Positions 7,586 to 16,078 of a stretch of DNA of 64,000 bases are shown in pieces. Source of the stretch: Nocardiopsis sp. NRRL B-16309. GTDB taxonomy: Bacteria; Actinomycetota; Actinomycetes; Streptosporangiales; Streptosporangiaceae. The first letter of the stretch is position 1. Every line of letters begins with the position of its first letter. The notes below the pieces were generated by a model, which was given only the letters and a program-made list of their open reading frames with translations, had not been told where the DNA came from and searched no databases. A program made the position numbers and the translations under genes. The stretch covers positions 1 to 64,000 of the forward strand of contig NZ_LGEC01000076.1 of the NCBI RefSeq assembly GCF_001279585.1, read 5' to 3'.

Positions 7586-8526
7586 GCCGGCCCGACCTGT
7601 CCGTGCGGATCTCCGCCAAGGAGATGCTCACACCGTCGATCTGCCGTTTCGAGCTGCGCGCGGCCGACGGCGGCACCCTGCCGCCGTTCACGCCCGGCGC
7701 CCACGTCAACGTGCGCGGTCCCGGCGGGGCCGTCCGCAGCTACTCGCTGACCGACGGCGACGAGCACGTCTACGCCATCAGCGTCGCCCGCGACCCGGCC
7801 GGACGCGGCGGGTCGGTGGCCCTCGTGGACGGCACCGAGCCGGGCGACACGCTCACCGTCGGCGCGCCGCGCAACGACTTCCCGCTGCTCCCGGCCAAGC
7901 GCCACCTGCTCATCGCGGGCGGTATCGGGATCACGCCGATGCGCGCCATGTTCCACCGGCTGCGGGCCGAGGGCGGCTCCGTGCGGCTGCTCTACCTGAC
8001 CCGGTCCGAGGAGGAGACCGCCTACCTCGCCGAGCTGCGCGGCCCGGAGCTGTCCGACCAGGTCGTGCTGCACCACAGCGCCGCGGCCGGTCGTCTGGAC
8101 CTGTGGCCCCACCTGGCCGAGCCGGACGACGGCACCCGGGTGTACTGCTGCGGGCCGCGTCCGCTCATGGAGGACGTGCGGGCCCTGACGATGCACTGGC
8201 GCCCGAGCCGCATCCACTTCGAGGACTTCGCCGGCGTGGACGCCACGCGCAACGCGCGCCCGTTCCGCGCCACCTGGGCCCCGACCGGGCGGACCGCGGA
8301 GGTGGGCGCCGGGCAGACCCTGCTCGACGCCCTGCGCGATCAGGGGGCCGACGTGCCCAGTTCCTGCCGGAGCGGGACCTGCGGCACGTGTCGGCTGCGC
8401 CTGGTGTCGGGCACCGCCCAGCACCGGGACCTGTACCTGTCCGAGGCCGAGCGCGCGTCGTTCCTCATGCCGTGCGTGTCCCGCGCCGAGTCCGACACCA
8501 TCACCGTGGGCCCGGCGGACGACTGA
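7582..8526 (+). CDS. phthalate dioxygenase reductase-type 2Fe-2S oxidoreductase
   Basis: The product has 314 residues in three domains: a flavin-binding barrel with RSYSLTD (about residue 45), an NAD(P)-binding domain with LLIAGGIGITPMRAMFHRL and VYCCGPRPLMED, and a C-terminal plant-type ferredoxin domain with CRSGTCGTCRLRL and a late cysteine in FLMPCVSRA, which supply the cluster ligands. It moves electrons from NAD(P)H through flavin to the 2Fe-2S centre. The start overlaps the MOSC gene stop, so the MOSC protein is the probable electron acceptor. This is inferred from coupling and from YcbX, where both modules are fused. A 16-bp hairpin closes the operon. Confidence 0.9.
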   Translation: MSRPDLSVRISAKEMLTPSICRFELRAADGGTLPPFTPGAHVNVRGPGGAVRSYSLTDGDEHVYAISVARDPAGRGGSVALVDGTEPGDTLTVGAPRNDFPLLPAKRHLLIAGGIGITPMRAMFHRLRAEGGSVRLLYLTRSEEETAYLAELRGPELSDQVVLHHSAAAGRLDLWPHLAEPDDGTRVYCCGPRPLMEDVRALTMHWRPSRIHFEDFAGVDATRNARPFRATWAPTGRTAEVGAGQTLLDALRDQGADVPSSCRSGTCGTCRLRLVSGTAQHRDLYLSEAERASFLMPCVSRAESDTITVGPADD

Positions 8527-8537
8527 CTCCGCTTCCT

Positions 8538-8573
8538 CTGGTCCCGGACCGGGGCGGCCCGGTCCGGGACCAG
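8538..8573. terminator. 16-bp perfect-stem hairpin
   Basis: CTGGTCCCGGACCGGG pairs perfectly with CCCGGTCCGGGACCAG around the loop GCGG, starting 11 bases after the reductase stop. It is a strong intrinsic-type terminator without a T-run, as is common in actinomycetes. Confidence 0.8.
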
Positions 8574-8731
8574 GCGGCCAGGGCGACCAGCGCGCCGACG
8601 GCCGCCCCGGAGACCAGGCCGCCGAGGACCGCGAACCCCCGGTCGGGGGCGGCCCCCTGGATCACGCCGGGCGCAGGCGGGCCGAGCGGGGTGTGCCGCG
8701 GGTCCTAGTGCGAGTGTCCGCGGAACACGCC

Positions 8732-9355
8732 CTAATGGCCCAGGGCCAGGCGCACGCCCAGGGTCAGCATCACGCAGGCGATGAGCGCGTCCAGGACCCG
8801 CCAGGCGCCGGGACGCGCGAACAGGGGGCGCAGCAGCCGCGCGCCGAAGCCCAGGGCGAAGAACCACACGAAGCTCGCCGTGACGGCTCCCCGCACCCAC
8901 CACCAGCGCGCGTCCCCGTCCTGCTGGTTGGCCACGGAGCCGAGGAAGACCACGGTGTCCAGGTACACGTGCGGGTTGAGCCAGGTCAGGGCGACGGCGG
9001 TGACGACGGCCGCCCTGGTGCCGATCCCCTGTGCTCCCCCGTCGACCGCCATGCTCCCCGGCCGCAGCGCGCGCCGCGCGGCGAACACCCCGTAGACCAC
9101 GAGGAACCCGGCGCCCAGGAACCGGACCACGGTCACCGCGGCGGGAGCGGCCTCGATCACCGCACCGACCCCCAGCACGCCCGCCCCGATCAGCACCGCG
9201 TCGGACAGGGCGCAGACCATCACCACCGCCAGGACGGTGCGCGGTCGGCCGTCGATGCCGAGGCGGAGCAGGAAGGCGTTCTGGGAGCCGATGGCCACGA
9301 TGAGGGCGAGGCCCGTCCCGAGGCCGAGCAGGGCGGGAAGAAGGGAGTCGTTCAC
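8732..9355 (-). CDS. lysE: LysE/ArgO-family basic amino acid exporter
   Basis: The 207-residue integral membrane protein matches the size of ArgO (211). The family signature is clear: GLALIVAIGSQNAFLLRLGI near the N-terminus, then ALSDAVLIGAGVLG, FLVVYGVFAARRAL, the ALTWLNPHVYLDTVVFLGSV motif, and hydrophobic C-terminal helices. About six membrane segments are expected. It exports lysine and/or arginine when these accumulate. The GTG at 9353-9355 begins VNDSLLPALLGLGTG; further upstream the frame is not coding-like. It is divergent from the LysR-type gene, the classic lysE-lysG arrangement, with the shared control region between them. Confidence 0.9.
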   Translation of the reverse strand: MNDSLLPALLGLGTGLALIVAIGSQNAFLLRLGIDGRPRTVLAVVMVCALSDAVLIGAGVLGVGAVIEAAPAAVTVVRFLGAGFLVVYGVFAARRALRPGSMAVDGGAQGIGTRAAVVTAVALTWLNPHVYLDTVVFLGSVANQQDGDARWWWVRGAVTASFVWFFALGFGARLLRPLFARPGAWRVLDALIACVMLTLGVRLALGH

Positions 9356-9399
9356 GTCCAGAACACTAGGAGCGGACGCGTATACAGTAAAGCTAAAGT

Positions 9400-9415
9400 T
9401 TCTTAGATCTATGAA
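9400..9415. promoter_or_regulatory. probable LysG/ArgP binding dyad
   Basis: TTCTTAGATCTATGAA is a 16-bp dyad with one mismatched pair in the 72-base AT-rich interval between the divergent exporter and regulator. Its symmetric TAGATCTA centre fits a LysR-type T-N11-A site. Confidence 0.55.
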
Positions 9416-9427
9416 GCAGGGCTTAAG

Positions 9428-10324
9428 ATGGCCTTCCAGTTCGACCACCTGCGCACACTCACCACCCTCGTGGACGAGGGGACCTTCGACGCCGCCGCGC
9501 GGCGCCTGCACGTGACCGCCTCCGCGGTCTCCCAGCGGATCCGCACGATGGAGCAGACCGCCGGCAAGGTGCTGGTCCAGCGCACCAACCCCGTCGTCCC
9601 CACCGCGGCCGGGAACGTGGTGCTGCGCCTGGCGCGCCAGGTGCTGCTGCTCGACGAGGACGCCGAGGCCGAGCTACGGCGCGGGGACGGCGAGGGCGGC
9701 CGGGTCGCGGTCCCCCTCGCGGTCAACGCCGACAGCCTCTCGACCTGGTTCCTGGAGGCGCTGGCGGAACTGCCCGACGACCTCGGCGCGGTCTACGAGA
9801 TCCATCGCGAGGACGAGGAGCACACCACGTCCCTGCTGCGCTCGGGGACGGTGATGGCGGCGGTCACCTCCACGCCGGAGGCCGTGCAGGGCTGCGTGGT
9901 GGAGGGCCTGGGCGCCATGCGCTACCTCGCGGTGTGCAGCCCGCGCTTCGCCGACGCGCACATGGGCGGCCGGGCCGACCCGGCCCACCTGGACCGCGCC
10001 CCCGTGGTCAACTTCGACCGCAAGGACGACCTCCAGAACGCGTTCGTGCGCTCGGTCACCGGCAGGGAGCCGCAGGGGGCGCGCCACTACATCCCGGCCT
10101 CGGCGGACTTCGCCAAGACCGTCCTCCTGGGCTTCGGGTGGGGCATGGTCCCCGAGGAGCAGTGCCTGGACGAGATCGAGCGCGGCGCGCTGATCAGCCT
10201 GGCCCCGGAGCGCCCCGTCGACGTCCGGCTGTACTGGCAGCGGTGGAACCTGCGCTCACCGCTGCTGGACGGACTCACGTCGGGACTGCGCGCGGCGGCG
10301 GCCACGCGCCTGCGCCCGCTGTGA
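9428..10324 (+). CDS. lysG: LysR-family regulator of the LysG/ArgP type
   Basis: The product has 298 residues. The N-terminal winged helix (about residues 1-62) reads FQFDHLRTLTTLVDEGTFDA, RRLHVTASAVSQRIRTMEQ, with the recognition helix ASAVSQRIRTME. An effector-binding domain follows from about residue 90. ArgP/LysG/IciA proteins sense lysine, arginine or histidine and switch on the exporter gene. The divergent lysE supports this assignment directly. The start is ATG 9428, eight bases after an AGCAGGGC segment that is only a weak RBS. Confidence 0.9.
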   Translation: MAFQFDHLRTLTTLVDEGTFDAAARRLHVTASAVSQRIRTMEQTAGKVLVQRTNPVVPTAAGNVVLRLARQVLLLDEDAEAELRRGDGEGGRVAVPLAVNADSLSTWFLEALAELPDDLGAVYEIHREDEEHTTSLLRSGTVMAAVTSTPEAVQGCVVEGLGAMRYLAVCSPRFADAHMGGRADPAHLDRAPVVNFDRKDDLQNAFVRSVTGREPQGARHYIPASADFAKTVLLGFGWGMVPEEQCLDEIERGALISLAPERPVDVRLYWQRWNLRSPLLDGLTSGLRAAAATRLRPL

Positions 10325-10460
10325 ATCCGCGGTCGACCCGCCCGGGGGCCGCCCGGGATCCGCCGCGGACCAGCCCGGGAACGCGGGAGCCCCTGCCCCG
10401 CAGGGGTTGTGGAACCCGGTCACCTATCCTGGTGCCCCTCATCCCTCCAGAGAGGCGAGC

Positions 10461-11276
10461 ATGCCACCGACTCCCCAGGACCCCTCCGCGGTCGACCGCC
10501 TCCTCGACACGGGCGAGCCCCACTCCGCGCGCGTGTACGACTACTGGCTGGGCGGCAAGGACCACTACCCCGCCGACCGCGCCATGGGCGACCAGATCCT
10601 GTCCGTCCTGCCGATGATCGGTGAGATGGCCCTGCAGAACCGGGCCTTCCTGCGCCGCGCGGTCCACTACCTGGCGGCGGAGCGCGGCATCCGCCAGTTC
10701 CTCGACGTGGGTACGGGGCTGCCGACCGCGAACAACACCCACGAGGTCGCCCAGGCGGCGGCACCGGAGTCCCGGGTCGTCTACGTCGACAACGACCCGC
10801 TGGTGCTCACACACGCCCGCGCTCTGCTGACCAGCACGCCCGAGGGCCGGACCGACTACGTCGAGGCCGACCTGCGCGATCCGGACACCATCCTGCGCGA
10901 GGCGTCCCGCACCCTGGACTTCGACCGGCCGGTGGCACTGACCCTGCTGGGAGTGCTCTTCCACATCCCCGACGACTCCGCCTACGAGATCGTCGCCCGG
11001 CTCATGGACGCACTGCCCCCCGGCAGCCACCTGGTCGTCACGCACGCCACCAACGCGGTGACGGGCGAGGCCATGGACGAGGCGGTCCGGCAGTGGAACG
11101 CCTCCTCCTCAGCCCCCATCTCGCTGCGCACGCCCGAGCAGTTCGCGCGGTTCCTGGACGGACTCGAACCCGTGGAGCCGGGCGTGGTCTCCATCCCCCT
11201 GTGGCGCCCCGACCGGGGCGAGGTCGGCGAGCCCCGCGAGATGGACGAGTTCGGCGCGGTCGCCCGCAAGCCCTGA
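10461..11276 (+). CDS. SAM-dependent methyltransferase, DUF574 (Methyltransf_19) family
   Basis: The product has 271 residues. The DUF574 signature is present: HSARVYDYWLGGKDHYPADR near residue 25, then the SAM-binding FLDVGTGLPTANNTHEVAQ, VVYVDNDPLVLTHARALL and YVEADLRDPDTIL. These proteins are abundant in actinomycetes and their methyl acceptors are mostly unknown. ATG 10461 is chosen because AGAGG lies six bases before it and homology begins there. It is convergent with the LLM oxidoreductase; two hairpins fill the gap. Confidence 0.9.
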   Translation: MPPTPQDPSAVDRLLDTGEPHSARVYDYWLGGKDHYPADRAMGDQILSVLPMIGEMALQNRAFLRRAVHYLAAERGIRQFLDVGTGLPTANNTHEVAQAAAPESRVVYVDNDPLVLTHARALLTSTPEGRTDYVEADLRDPDTILREASRTLDFDRPVALTLLGVLFHIPDDSAYEIVARLMDALPPGSHLVVTHATNAVTGEAMDEAVRQWNASSSAPISLRTPEQFARFLDGLEPVEPGVVSIPLWRPDRGEVGEPREMDEFGAVARKP

Positions 11277-11285
11277 CACCCGGTC

Positions 11286-11328
11286 CCCGCACGGGCCGTC
11301 GGCGCGCCGCGCGGACGGCCCGTGCGGG
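11286..11328. terminator. 15-bp stem hairpin between convergent genes
   Basis: CCCGCACGGGCCGTC pairs with GACGGCCCGTGCGGG across a 13-base GC-rich loop, nine bases past the methyltransferase stop. Confidence 0.7.
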
Positions 11329-11369
11329 ATCCCGGGATCGCGGCCCGATCGGGCGGGGTCGCGCGGACG

Positions 11370-11403
11370 GCGGCCCCGGCCCCCTCACGGGAACCGGGGC
11401 CGC
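11370..11403. terminator. 10-bp stem hairpin, second of a convergent pair
   Basis: GCGGCCCCGG and CCGGGGCCGC flank a 14-base loop. It lies 71 bases beyond the stop of the leftward LLM oxidoreductase and probably serves that gene. Confidence 0.5.
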
Positions 11404-11474
11404 CCGCACCCAGGGGACATACCGGACGGTCGGGATGTTCGGTGCGCACCGATCCGGCTCCGTCCCCGGTGAGA

Positions 11475-12440
11475 TCAGTCCTTCGGTGCCAGCGCGCGCA
11501 CGACGGCGGCCGGGTCCTGGCCGGGGCGCGGCAGCGGGGCGAGCACGGGTGTGGTCACCCCCGCCTCCGCGTAGGCGCGGATCCGCTCGCGGCAGTACTC
11601 GGCGGGGCCGTGGATGATCAGGTCGTCGACCACCGAGTCCGGGATCGCCGCGACCGCGCCCTTGCGGTCGCCCTCGTCCCAGGCCTTCCACATCGGGGTG
11701 AGCTCGTCGCGGCCCAGCCACTCGTGGAAGGCGCGGTAGACCGGCACGTTCAGGTAGGCCGAGATCGCCCAGCGGCCGATCCCCCGGGCCGTCTCCGCGT
11801 CGGTGTCGGGCAGGGCGAAGATCCGGGCGACGATCTCCTTGTCCTCGCCGAACTCCCGGACGATGGGCGCGACCGTGCGCACGTCCTCCGAGGAGAGCCA
11901 GTTGATGATCGCCCCGTCCCCCTCGCGCCCGGCCAGGCGCAGCATGCCCGGTCGCAGCGCGGCCACGAACAGCGGCGGGGCCTGCTCGGGCACCGCGCCG
12001 AGGGTGAATCCCTGCACGGAGAAGGTGTCGTAGTCGGCCTTGACCTTGTTCCCGGTCAGCGCGGCGCGCAGGAAGCGCACGGTGTCGCGGGTGCGCTTGA
12101 AGGGCTCCTCGAAGGGGATGGAGTTCCAGCGCTCGACGATGACGTTGGACGAGGTGCCCACACCCAGGCTGAAGCGGCCCGGCGCGGCGGCGGCCAGGGT
12201 GGCCGCGCACATCGCCAGGGTCGCGGGCCCCCGGGTGTAGACGGGGACGATCGCGGTGCCCAGTCGCAGGCTCGGTGCCCACACACTGGCCAGCGCGAGC
12301 GGGGTGAAGGCGTCGGTCCCGTTGGCCTCGGCCGACCACGCGTCGGTGTAGCCGAGATCGGGAAGGCTCTCGATGAGCGCCCTCTGCTCCGAGAGCGGAA
12401 CGCCGTCCAGCGGGATGGTGATGCCCCAGCGCGTGGTCAT
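11475..12440 (-). CDS. LLM-class F420-dependent oxidoreductase
   Basis: The 321-residue protein has the luciferase-like TIM barrel. Visible family segments are RWGITIPLDGVPLSEQ, LGYTDAWSAEANGTDAFTPL, LRLGTAIVPVYTRGPATLAM and GRFSLGVGTSSNVIVERWN. The substrate-side loops PPLFVAALRPGMLRLAGR and GAIINWLSSEDV follow. In actinomycetes this group usually uses coenzyme F420 rather than FMN. The ATG at 12438-12440 starts the homologous region MTTRWGIT. The physiological substrate is unknown and the neighbours do not point to one. Confidence 0.88.
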   Translation of the reverse strand: MTTRWGITIPLDGVPLSEQRALIESLPDLGYTDAWSAEANGTDAFTPLALASVWAPSLRLGTAIVPVYTRGPATLAMCAATLAAAAPGRFSLGVGTSSNVIVERWNSIPFEEPFKRTRDTVRFLRAALTGNKVKADYDTFSVQGFTLGAVPEQAPPLFVAALRPGMLRLAGREGDGAIINWLSSEDVRTVAPIVREFGEDKEIVARIFALPDTDAETARGIGRWAISAYLNVPVYRAFHEWLGRDELTPMWKAWDEGDRKGAVAAIPDSVVDDLIIHGPAEYCRERIRAYAEAGVTTPVLAPLPRPGQDPAAVVRALAPKD

Positions 12441-12628
12441 GTCGACTCCTGTCGGTGGCCCGGATACCGAATCCGGTTCTTGTTCGCCGTCGGCACGACC
12501 GTACCGTCCCCGCCTCCGCGTGCCCACGGGTGAGTCCCGATCCGGGCCGTGCCTGCGAGACACGCGGGGCCACAGCGGCATATGTTCGGAGGGCAGTACG
12601 CACCCGACACACGAAGGAGGGCCCTTCC

Positions 12629-13159
12629 GTGGCCACGCCACCCTCCCCCTACGACTTCCTCCCCCAGGTCGCGTCGTTCACCGTGACCAGCACAGATCTG
12701 ACCGACGGCGGGACCCTGTCCACGCCCCAGGTCAGCGGGATCATGGGCGCCGGCGGCCAGGACGTCTCCCCGCAGCTGTCCTGGAGCGGCTTCCCCGAGG
12801 GGACGCGGAGCTTCGCGGTCACCTGTTTCGACCCGGACGCGCCGACCGCCAGCGGGTTCTGGCACTGGGCGGTGGCCGACATCCCGGCCGACGTGACGTC
12901 GCTGGAGTCGGGCGCCGGGGACGGTTCCGGCCTGCCGGAGTCCGCCGTGACCCTGCGCAACGACGCCGGGGGCCACCGCTACGTCGGCGCCGCCCCGCCG
13001 CCCGGGCACGGCCCGCACCGCTACATGTTCGCGGTCCACGCCGTCGACGTCCCCAGCCTGGGCATCGACGACTCGGCGAGCCCGGCCTTCCTGGGCTTCA
13101 ACCTCTTCCAGCACGCCCTGGGCCGCGCCATCATCACCGGCCTCTACGAACAGAAGTAG
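12629..13159 (+). CDS. YbhB/YbcL (PEBP, Raf kinase inhibitor-like) protein
   Basis: The 176-residue protein has the two PEBP signatures: CFDPDAPTASGFWHWAVADIPAD, here seen as FDPDAPTASGFWHWAV, and YVGAAPPPGHGPHRYMFAVHAV. The conserved Asp, His and the GHGPHRY pocket are intact. Bacterial PEBPs are small cytoplasmic proteins that bind anionic ligands; their role is not settled. The start is GTG 12629, with GAAGGAGG ending eight bases before it. It is the first gene rightward of a divergent promoter region shared with the LLM oxidoreductase and is closed by a hairpin. Confidence 0.92.
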   Translation: MATPPSPYDFLPQVASFTVTSTDLTDGGTLSTPQVSGIMGAGGQDVSPQLSWSGFPEGTRSFAVTCFDPDAPTASGFWHWAVADIPADVTSLESGAGDGSGLPESAVTLRNDAGGHRYVGAAPPPGHGPHRYMFAVHAVDVPSLGIDDSASPAFLGFNLFQHALGRAIITGLYEQK

Positions 13160-13165
13160 CCGCCC

Positions 13166-13192
13166 CGGCCCCCTGGCGCCCCCAGGGGGCCG
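13166..13192. terminator. 11-bp stem hairpin after the PEBP gene
   Basis: CGGCCCCCTGG and CCAGGGGGCCG surround the loop CGCCC, six bases past the stop codon. Confidence 0.7.
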
Positions 13193-13432
13193 AACGCGCA
13201 CCAGCGGCCCACGAGCCCCAGGGGTGAGAGGTAGGCCGTTCAGCCTGCCCTCACCCCCGGGTCCGGAAGACACGAAGGCCCCGTCCACCAGGCGCCCGAC
13301 CACGCGAGCGCCCGTCGCCCGGTTCACCGAACAGCCGGAACCGGCCAACTCCCCCCGCGACGGCGCACCGAGGTCTAGGCTCGGTCCAATACGACCGAAC
13401 CGGCCCGCTCCCACGTCTGGAAGGGTTCACTG

Positions 13433-14533
13433 GTGTCACATCAGCCTGCGAGGAAACCGACCGTAGTGGTGACGACGGCGGGTTCGGCCCCTACCCCCGG
13501 TACCATCCTCCACCTGCGCGAACAGGGCTTCCGTGTCGTGGCCACGGACATCGATCCCGCCGCCCCCGGCCTGTACCTCGCGGACCGCGGGCACCTCGTG
13601 CCCCGTGGTGACAGCGAGGCGTTCCTGCCCCGGATGCGCGCCCTGTGCGAGAGCGAGGGGGCCGTCGCGATCGTCCCTCTGGTGGACGAGGAGCTGCTGC
13701 CGGTGGGCGAGCTGGACGGGGACGGCCTGAGCGTCATGCTCCCCCGCCCCGGGTTCGTCGCCTCCTGTCTGGACAAGTACGTGCTCATGCGCGAGCTGTC
13801 GGCGGCCGGGATCGGGATCCCCCGCACCTGGTCCGCCTCGGACCCCCCGCCCGCCGACGTCGTGGCCGACGACGCGTCCGGCGGGTTCGTCGTCAAGCCG
13901 CGCAGCGGGCGCGGCAGCCGCGGCGTCCAACTCGTCGGGGCCCTGGCGGAGGTGCCCGCCGCGGTGGCCGCGAGCGGCTACCGCGCCGACGAACTGATCG
14001 TCCAGGAGCGCGTCACCGGCCCGGAGTTCACGGTCTCCGTGGTGGTGTGGCGGGACGGCGGGGTCCAGGCCGTGGTCCCCAAGGAGGTCCTCCTCAAGCG
14101 CGGCGTCACCAAGTACGCCGTGACGCGGCACCACGCGGAGGTCGAGCGCACCTGCCGCGCGGTGCAGTCCGCGCTGCGCGCCGACGGCCCGTTCAACGTG
14201 CAGCTGTGCCTCGACGCCGAGGGCCGACCGCGCGTCTTCGAGATCAACCCGCGCTTCTCCTCCACGGCGGCCCTGACCGTGGCCGCCGGAGTCGACGAGG
14301 TGGCCGGGCTGCTGCGGCAGGCGGTGACGGACGGCCCCCGGTTGACCGACACCTGGCGCGAGGGCGTGACGATGGTGCGGAGGTGGACCGACGAGTTCAT
14401 CAGCGAGGAGGAGTTCGCCTCCCACGGACTCGCCCCGGCCCCGACGGTACCGCTGGTCGCACGGGGCGACGACCCCGCCCCGCGACCGCGCTCGACGGAC
14501 CCGGCGTCCGGCGTCGCGGTGCGTGCCCGATGA
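13433..14533 (+). CDS. ATP-grasp domain ligase (carbamoyl-phosphate-synthase large-subunit-like)
   Basis: The product has 366 residues. A Rossmann-like pre-ATP-grasp domain (SAPTPGTILHLREQGFRVVA, VATDIDP) leads into the ATP-grasp fold: GGFVVKPRSGRGSRGVQLV binds ATP, ELIVQERVTGPEFTVSVVV continues it, and FNVQLCLDAEGRPRVFEINP with RFSST holds the metal ligands Glu and Asn. Such enzymes activate a carboxylate as acyl phosphate and couple it to an amine. Both substrates are unknown here. The start is GTG 13433 with GGAAGGG upstream. It overlaps the following IMPase-family gene by four bases, so the two are made together. The Pro/Arg-rich last 40 residues are outside the fold. Confidence 0.88.
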   Translation: MSHQPARKPTVVVTTAGSAPTPGTILHLREQGFRVVATDIDPAAPGLYLADRGHLVPRGDSEAFLPRMRALCESEGAVAIVPLVDEELLPVGELDGDGLSVMLPRPGFVASCLDKYVLMRELSAAGIGIPRTWSASDPPPADVVADDASGGFVVKPRSGRGSRGVQLVGALAEVPAAVAASGYRADELIVQERVTGPEFTVSVVVWRDGGVQAVVPKEVLLKRGVTKYAVTRHHAEVERTCRAVQSALRADGPFNVQLCLDAEGRPRVFEINPRFSSTAALTVAAGVDEVAGLLRQAVTDGPRLTDTWREGVTMVRRWTDEFISEEEFASHGLAPAPTVPLVARGDDPAPRPRSTDPASGVAVRAR

Positions 14534-15318
14534 GCCGGGCGCACCCCCTGCGCGACGCGGTGGCCGAGGCGGTCATCGAGGTCGGCGGCCTGCTGCGCGA
14601 GTGGCGCCCCAGTGCCGACGCGCGCAGCGGCGTCTGGGAGGGCAGCCAGTTCAAGGCGCGGGCGGACGCGATGGCCCATCGCGCCCTCTCGGAGCGGCTG
14701 GCCGCCATCGACGGGCACATCCCCGTGATCAGCGAGGAGGACGCGGGGTCGCTGGCGCGGGAGCGGCCCACGCGGTACTGGCTGATCGACCCCATCGACG
14801 GCACGGCCAGCTATGTCCACGGCTTCCCCGGCTACGTCACCCAGGCCGCCCTGGTCATCGGCGGGCGGCCGGAGGTGTCGGCGGTCTTCGCCCCGGAGAG
14901 CGGCACCCTGTACACGGCGGTGCGCGGGCAGGGCGCGCGCCGGAACGGGATGCCGCTGCCGGCCTGCGAGGCGGCTCCGCCCGGGCGCGGCGTGCTCACC
15001 GACAACACGTCCGCGCCGGACGGGATCGCCCGGCGCGTGTACGAGCACTTCGGCTACGGCGAGTACCTGGAGAGCGGGAGCATCTCGCTCAAGCTCTGCC
15101 TGATCGCCGAGGGCTCCGCGCACCTGTTCGTCAAGGACGTGCCCGTGCGCGACTGGGACGTGGCCGCGCCGGGGTTGGTCCTGGAGGAGGTGGGCGGTCG
15201 GCTCACCCGGTTGGACGGCACGGGTTTCGGGTACCGGGACGGTTACGAGCACACGGGGCTGGTGGGCGCGGCCGACCCGGTGACCGGCCGGGCGGTGGCC
15301 CGCTGGCTGGCGGGTTGA
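14530..15318 (+). CDS. inositol monophosphatase-family phosphatase
   Basis: The 262-residue protein has the complete Mg-dependent IMPase signature: VISEEDAGS, WLIDPIDGTASYVHGFPGYV and VRDWDVAAPGLVLEEVGG supply the metal-binding Glu, Asp and Asp residues. The family includes inositol monophosphatases, fructose-bisphosphatases and 3'-phosphoadenosine phosphatases (CysQ). The SEEDAGS and SYVHG variants do not settle which. Its ATGA overlap with the ATP-grasp gene suggests that it removes a phosphate in the same small pathway. Compared with the family, the metal site is intact and length is normal. Confidence 0.88.
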   Translation: MSRAHPLRDAVAEAVIEVGGLLREWRPSADARSGVWEGSQFKARADAMAHRALSERLAAIDGHIPVISEEDAGSLARERPTRYWLIDPIDGTASYVHGFPGYVTQAALVIGGRPEVSAVFAPESGTLYTAVRGQGARRNGMPLPACEAAPPGRGVLTDNTSAPDGIARRVYEHFGYGEYLESGSISLKLCLIAEGSAHLFVKDVPVRDWDVAAPGLVLEEVGGRLTRLDGTGFGYRDGYEHTGLVGAADPVTGRAVARWLAG

Positions 15319-15407
15319 CCGCCGCGCGACGGGTCTCGCGTTCCTCTTCCGTGGGCGTGGCGTGAAGCGTACCGTGTGGTCACCGACGCCGCCTTGGGGG
15401 TGGGGAC

Positions 15408-15881
15408 GTGAACGACGGACGTCTGCCGCTGGACCGCGTACGCGCCTCGGACGCCGAACGCGAGGCGACCCTGGAGCACTTGGCCACGGCCTTCGTCGAG
15501 GGCCGGTTGAAGCAGGACGAGTACGAGCTGCGGGTCGGTCTGGCCCTGCGGTCGGTCTTCCTCGGGGATCTGGAGGTCCTGACCGGCGACCTGCCGACCC
15601 GGCCCGAGCGCGCCCCCGCCCCCGAACTCCCGCCCGTGGCGGACGACGACTCCGGTCCTCGGTGGCGGGCGCCCGCGCTCTCCGTGTCCTGGAGCGAGTG
15701 GACCGACGAGTGGCGCTGGTGGCTGGGCATCGCGGTGGTCCTGACCACCGTGTGGGCGGTGGTCAGCGTGATGAGCGGGGAGTTCGTCCCGTACTGGCCC
15801 CTGGTCCCGCTGGGCATCTGGGCGGCCGTCCTGCTGGCCTCGGCGATCTGGCCGAGCGAGGGCGAGCCCCCGCCCGGATGA
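15408..15881 (+). CDS. DUF1707 and two-TM membrane protein
   Basis: The 157-residue protein begins with a SHOCT-like DUF1707 domain (RVRASDAEREATLEHLATAF, FVEGRLKQDEYELRVGLAL, LEVLTGDLP). After a Pro-rich linker come two membrane segments, WWLGIAVVLTTVWAVVSVM and WPLVPLGIWAAVLLASAIW. The DUF1707 domain is common in actinomycete membrane proteins, and its role is unknown. The start is GTG 15408 behind TGGGGACGTG. It is convergent with the DUF3145 gene. Confidence 0.82.
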   Translation: MNDGRLPLDRVRASDAEREATLEHLATAFVEGRLKQDEYELRVGLALRSVFLGDLEVLTGDLPTRPERAPAPELPPVADDDSGPRWRAPALSVSWSEWTDEWRWWLGIAVVLTTVWAVVSVMSGEFVPYWPLVPLGIWAAVLLASAIWPSEGEPPPG

Positions 15882-16078
15882 GCAGGACGTGCCGGTAAGG
15901 GGACGTGCGGGTGAGCGGGCCGCGCGGGCCCGCCACTGCGTGCACGAACCGCCCCGGCGGACGACCGCGTGGCGCCGCGAACCGGACCGGAGCGGCGGCC
16001 CGGGCGCACCTTCCGGCCGGGTCGGCGCTCCCGGCCGAGCGCGGACCAGTCCGCCCCAGCGGCCGACCGCGGGCCGGG

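Noticed and set aside
8501..8665. A 54-codon minus-strand frame with a hydrophobic stretch (AVLGGLVSGAAVGALVALAA)
   Set aside because: It overlaps the end of the reductase gene and the whole 16-bp terminator, has no RBS, and is preceded at once by a stop. At most it is a remnant of a membrane protein gene.
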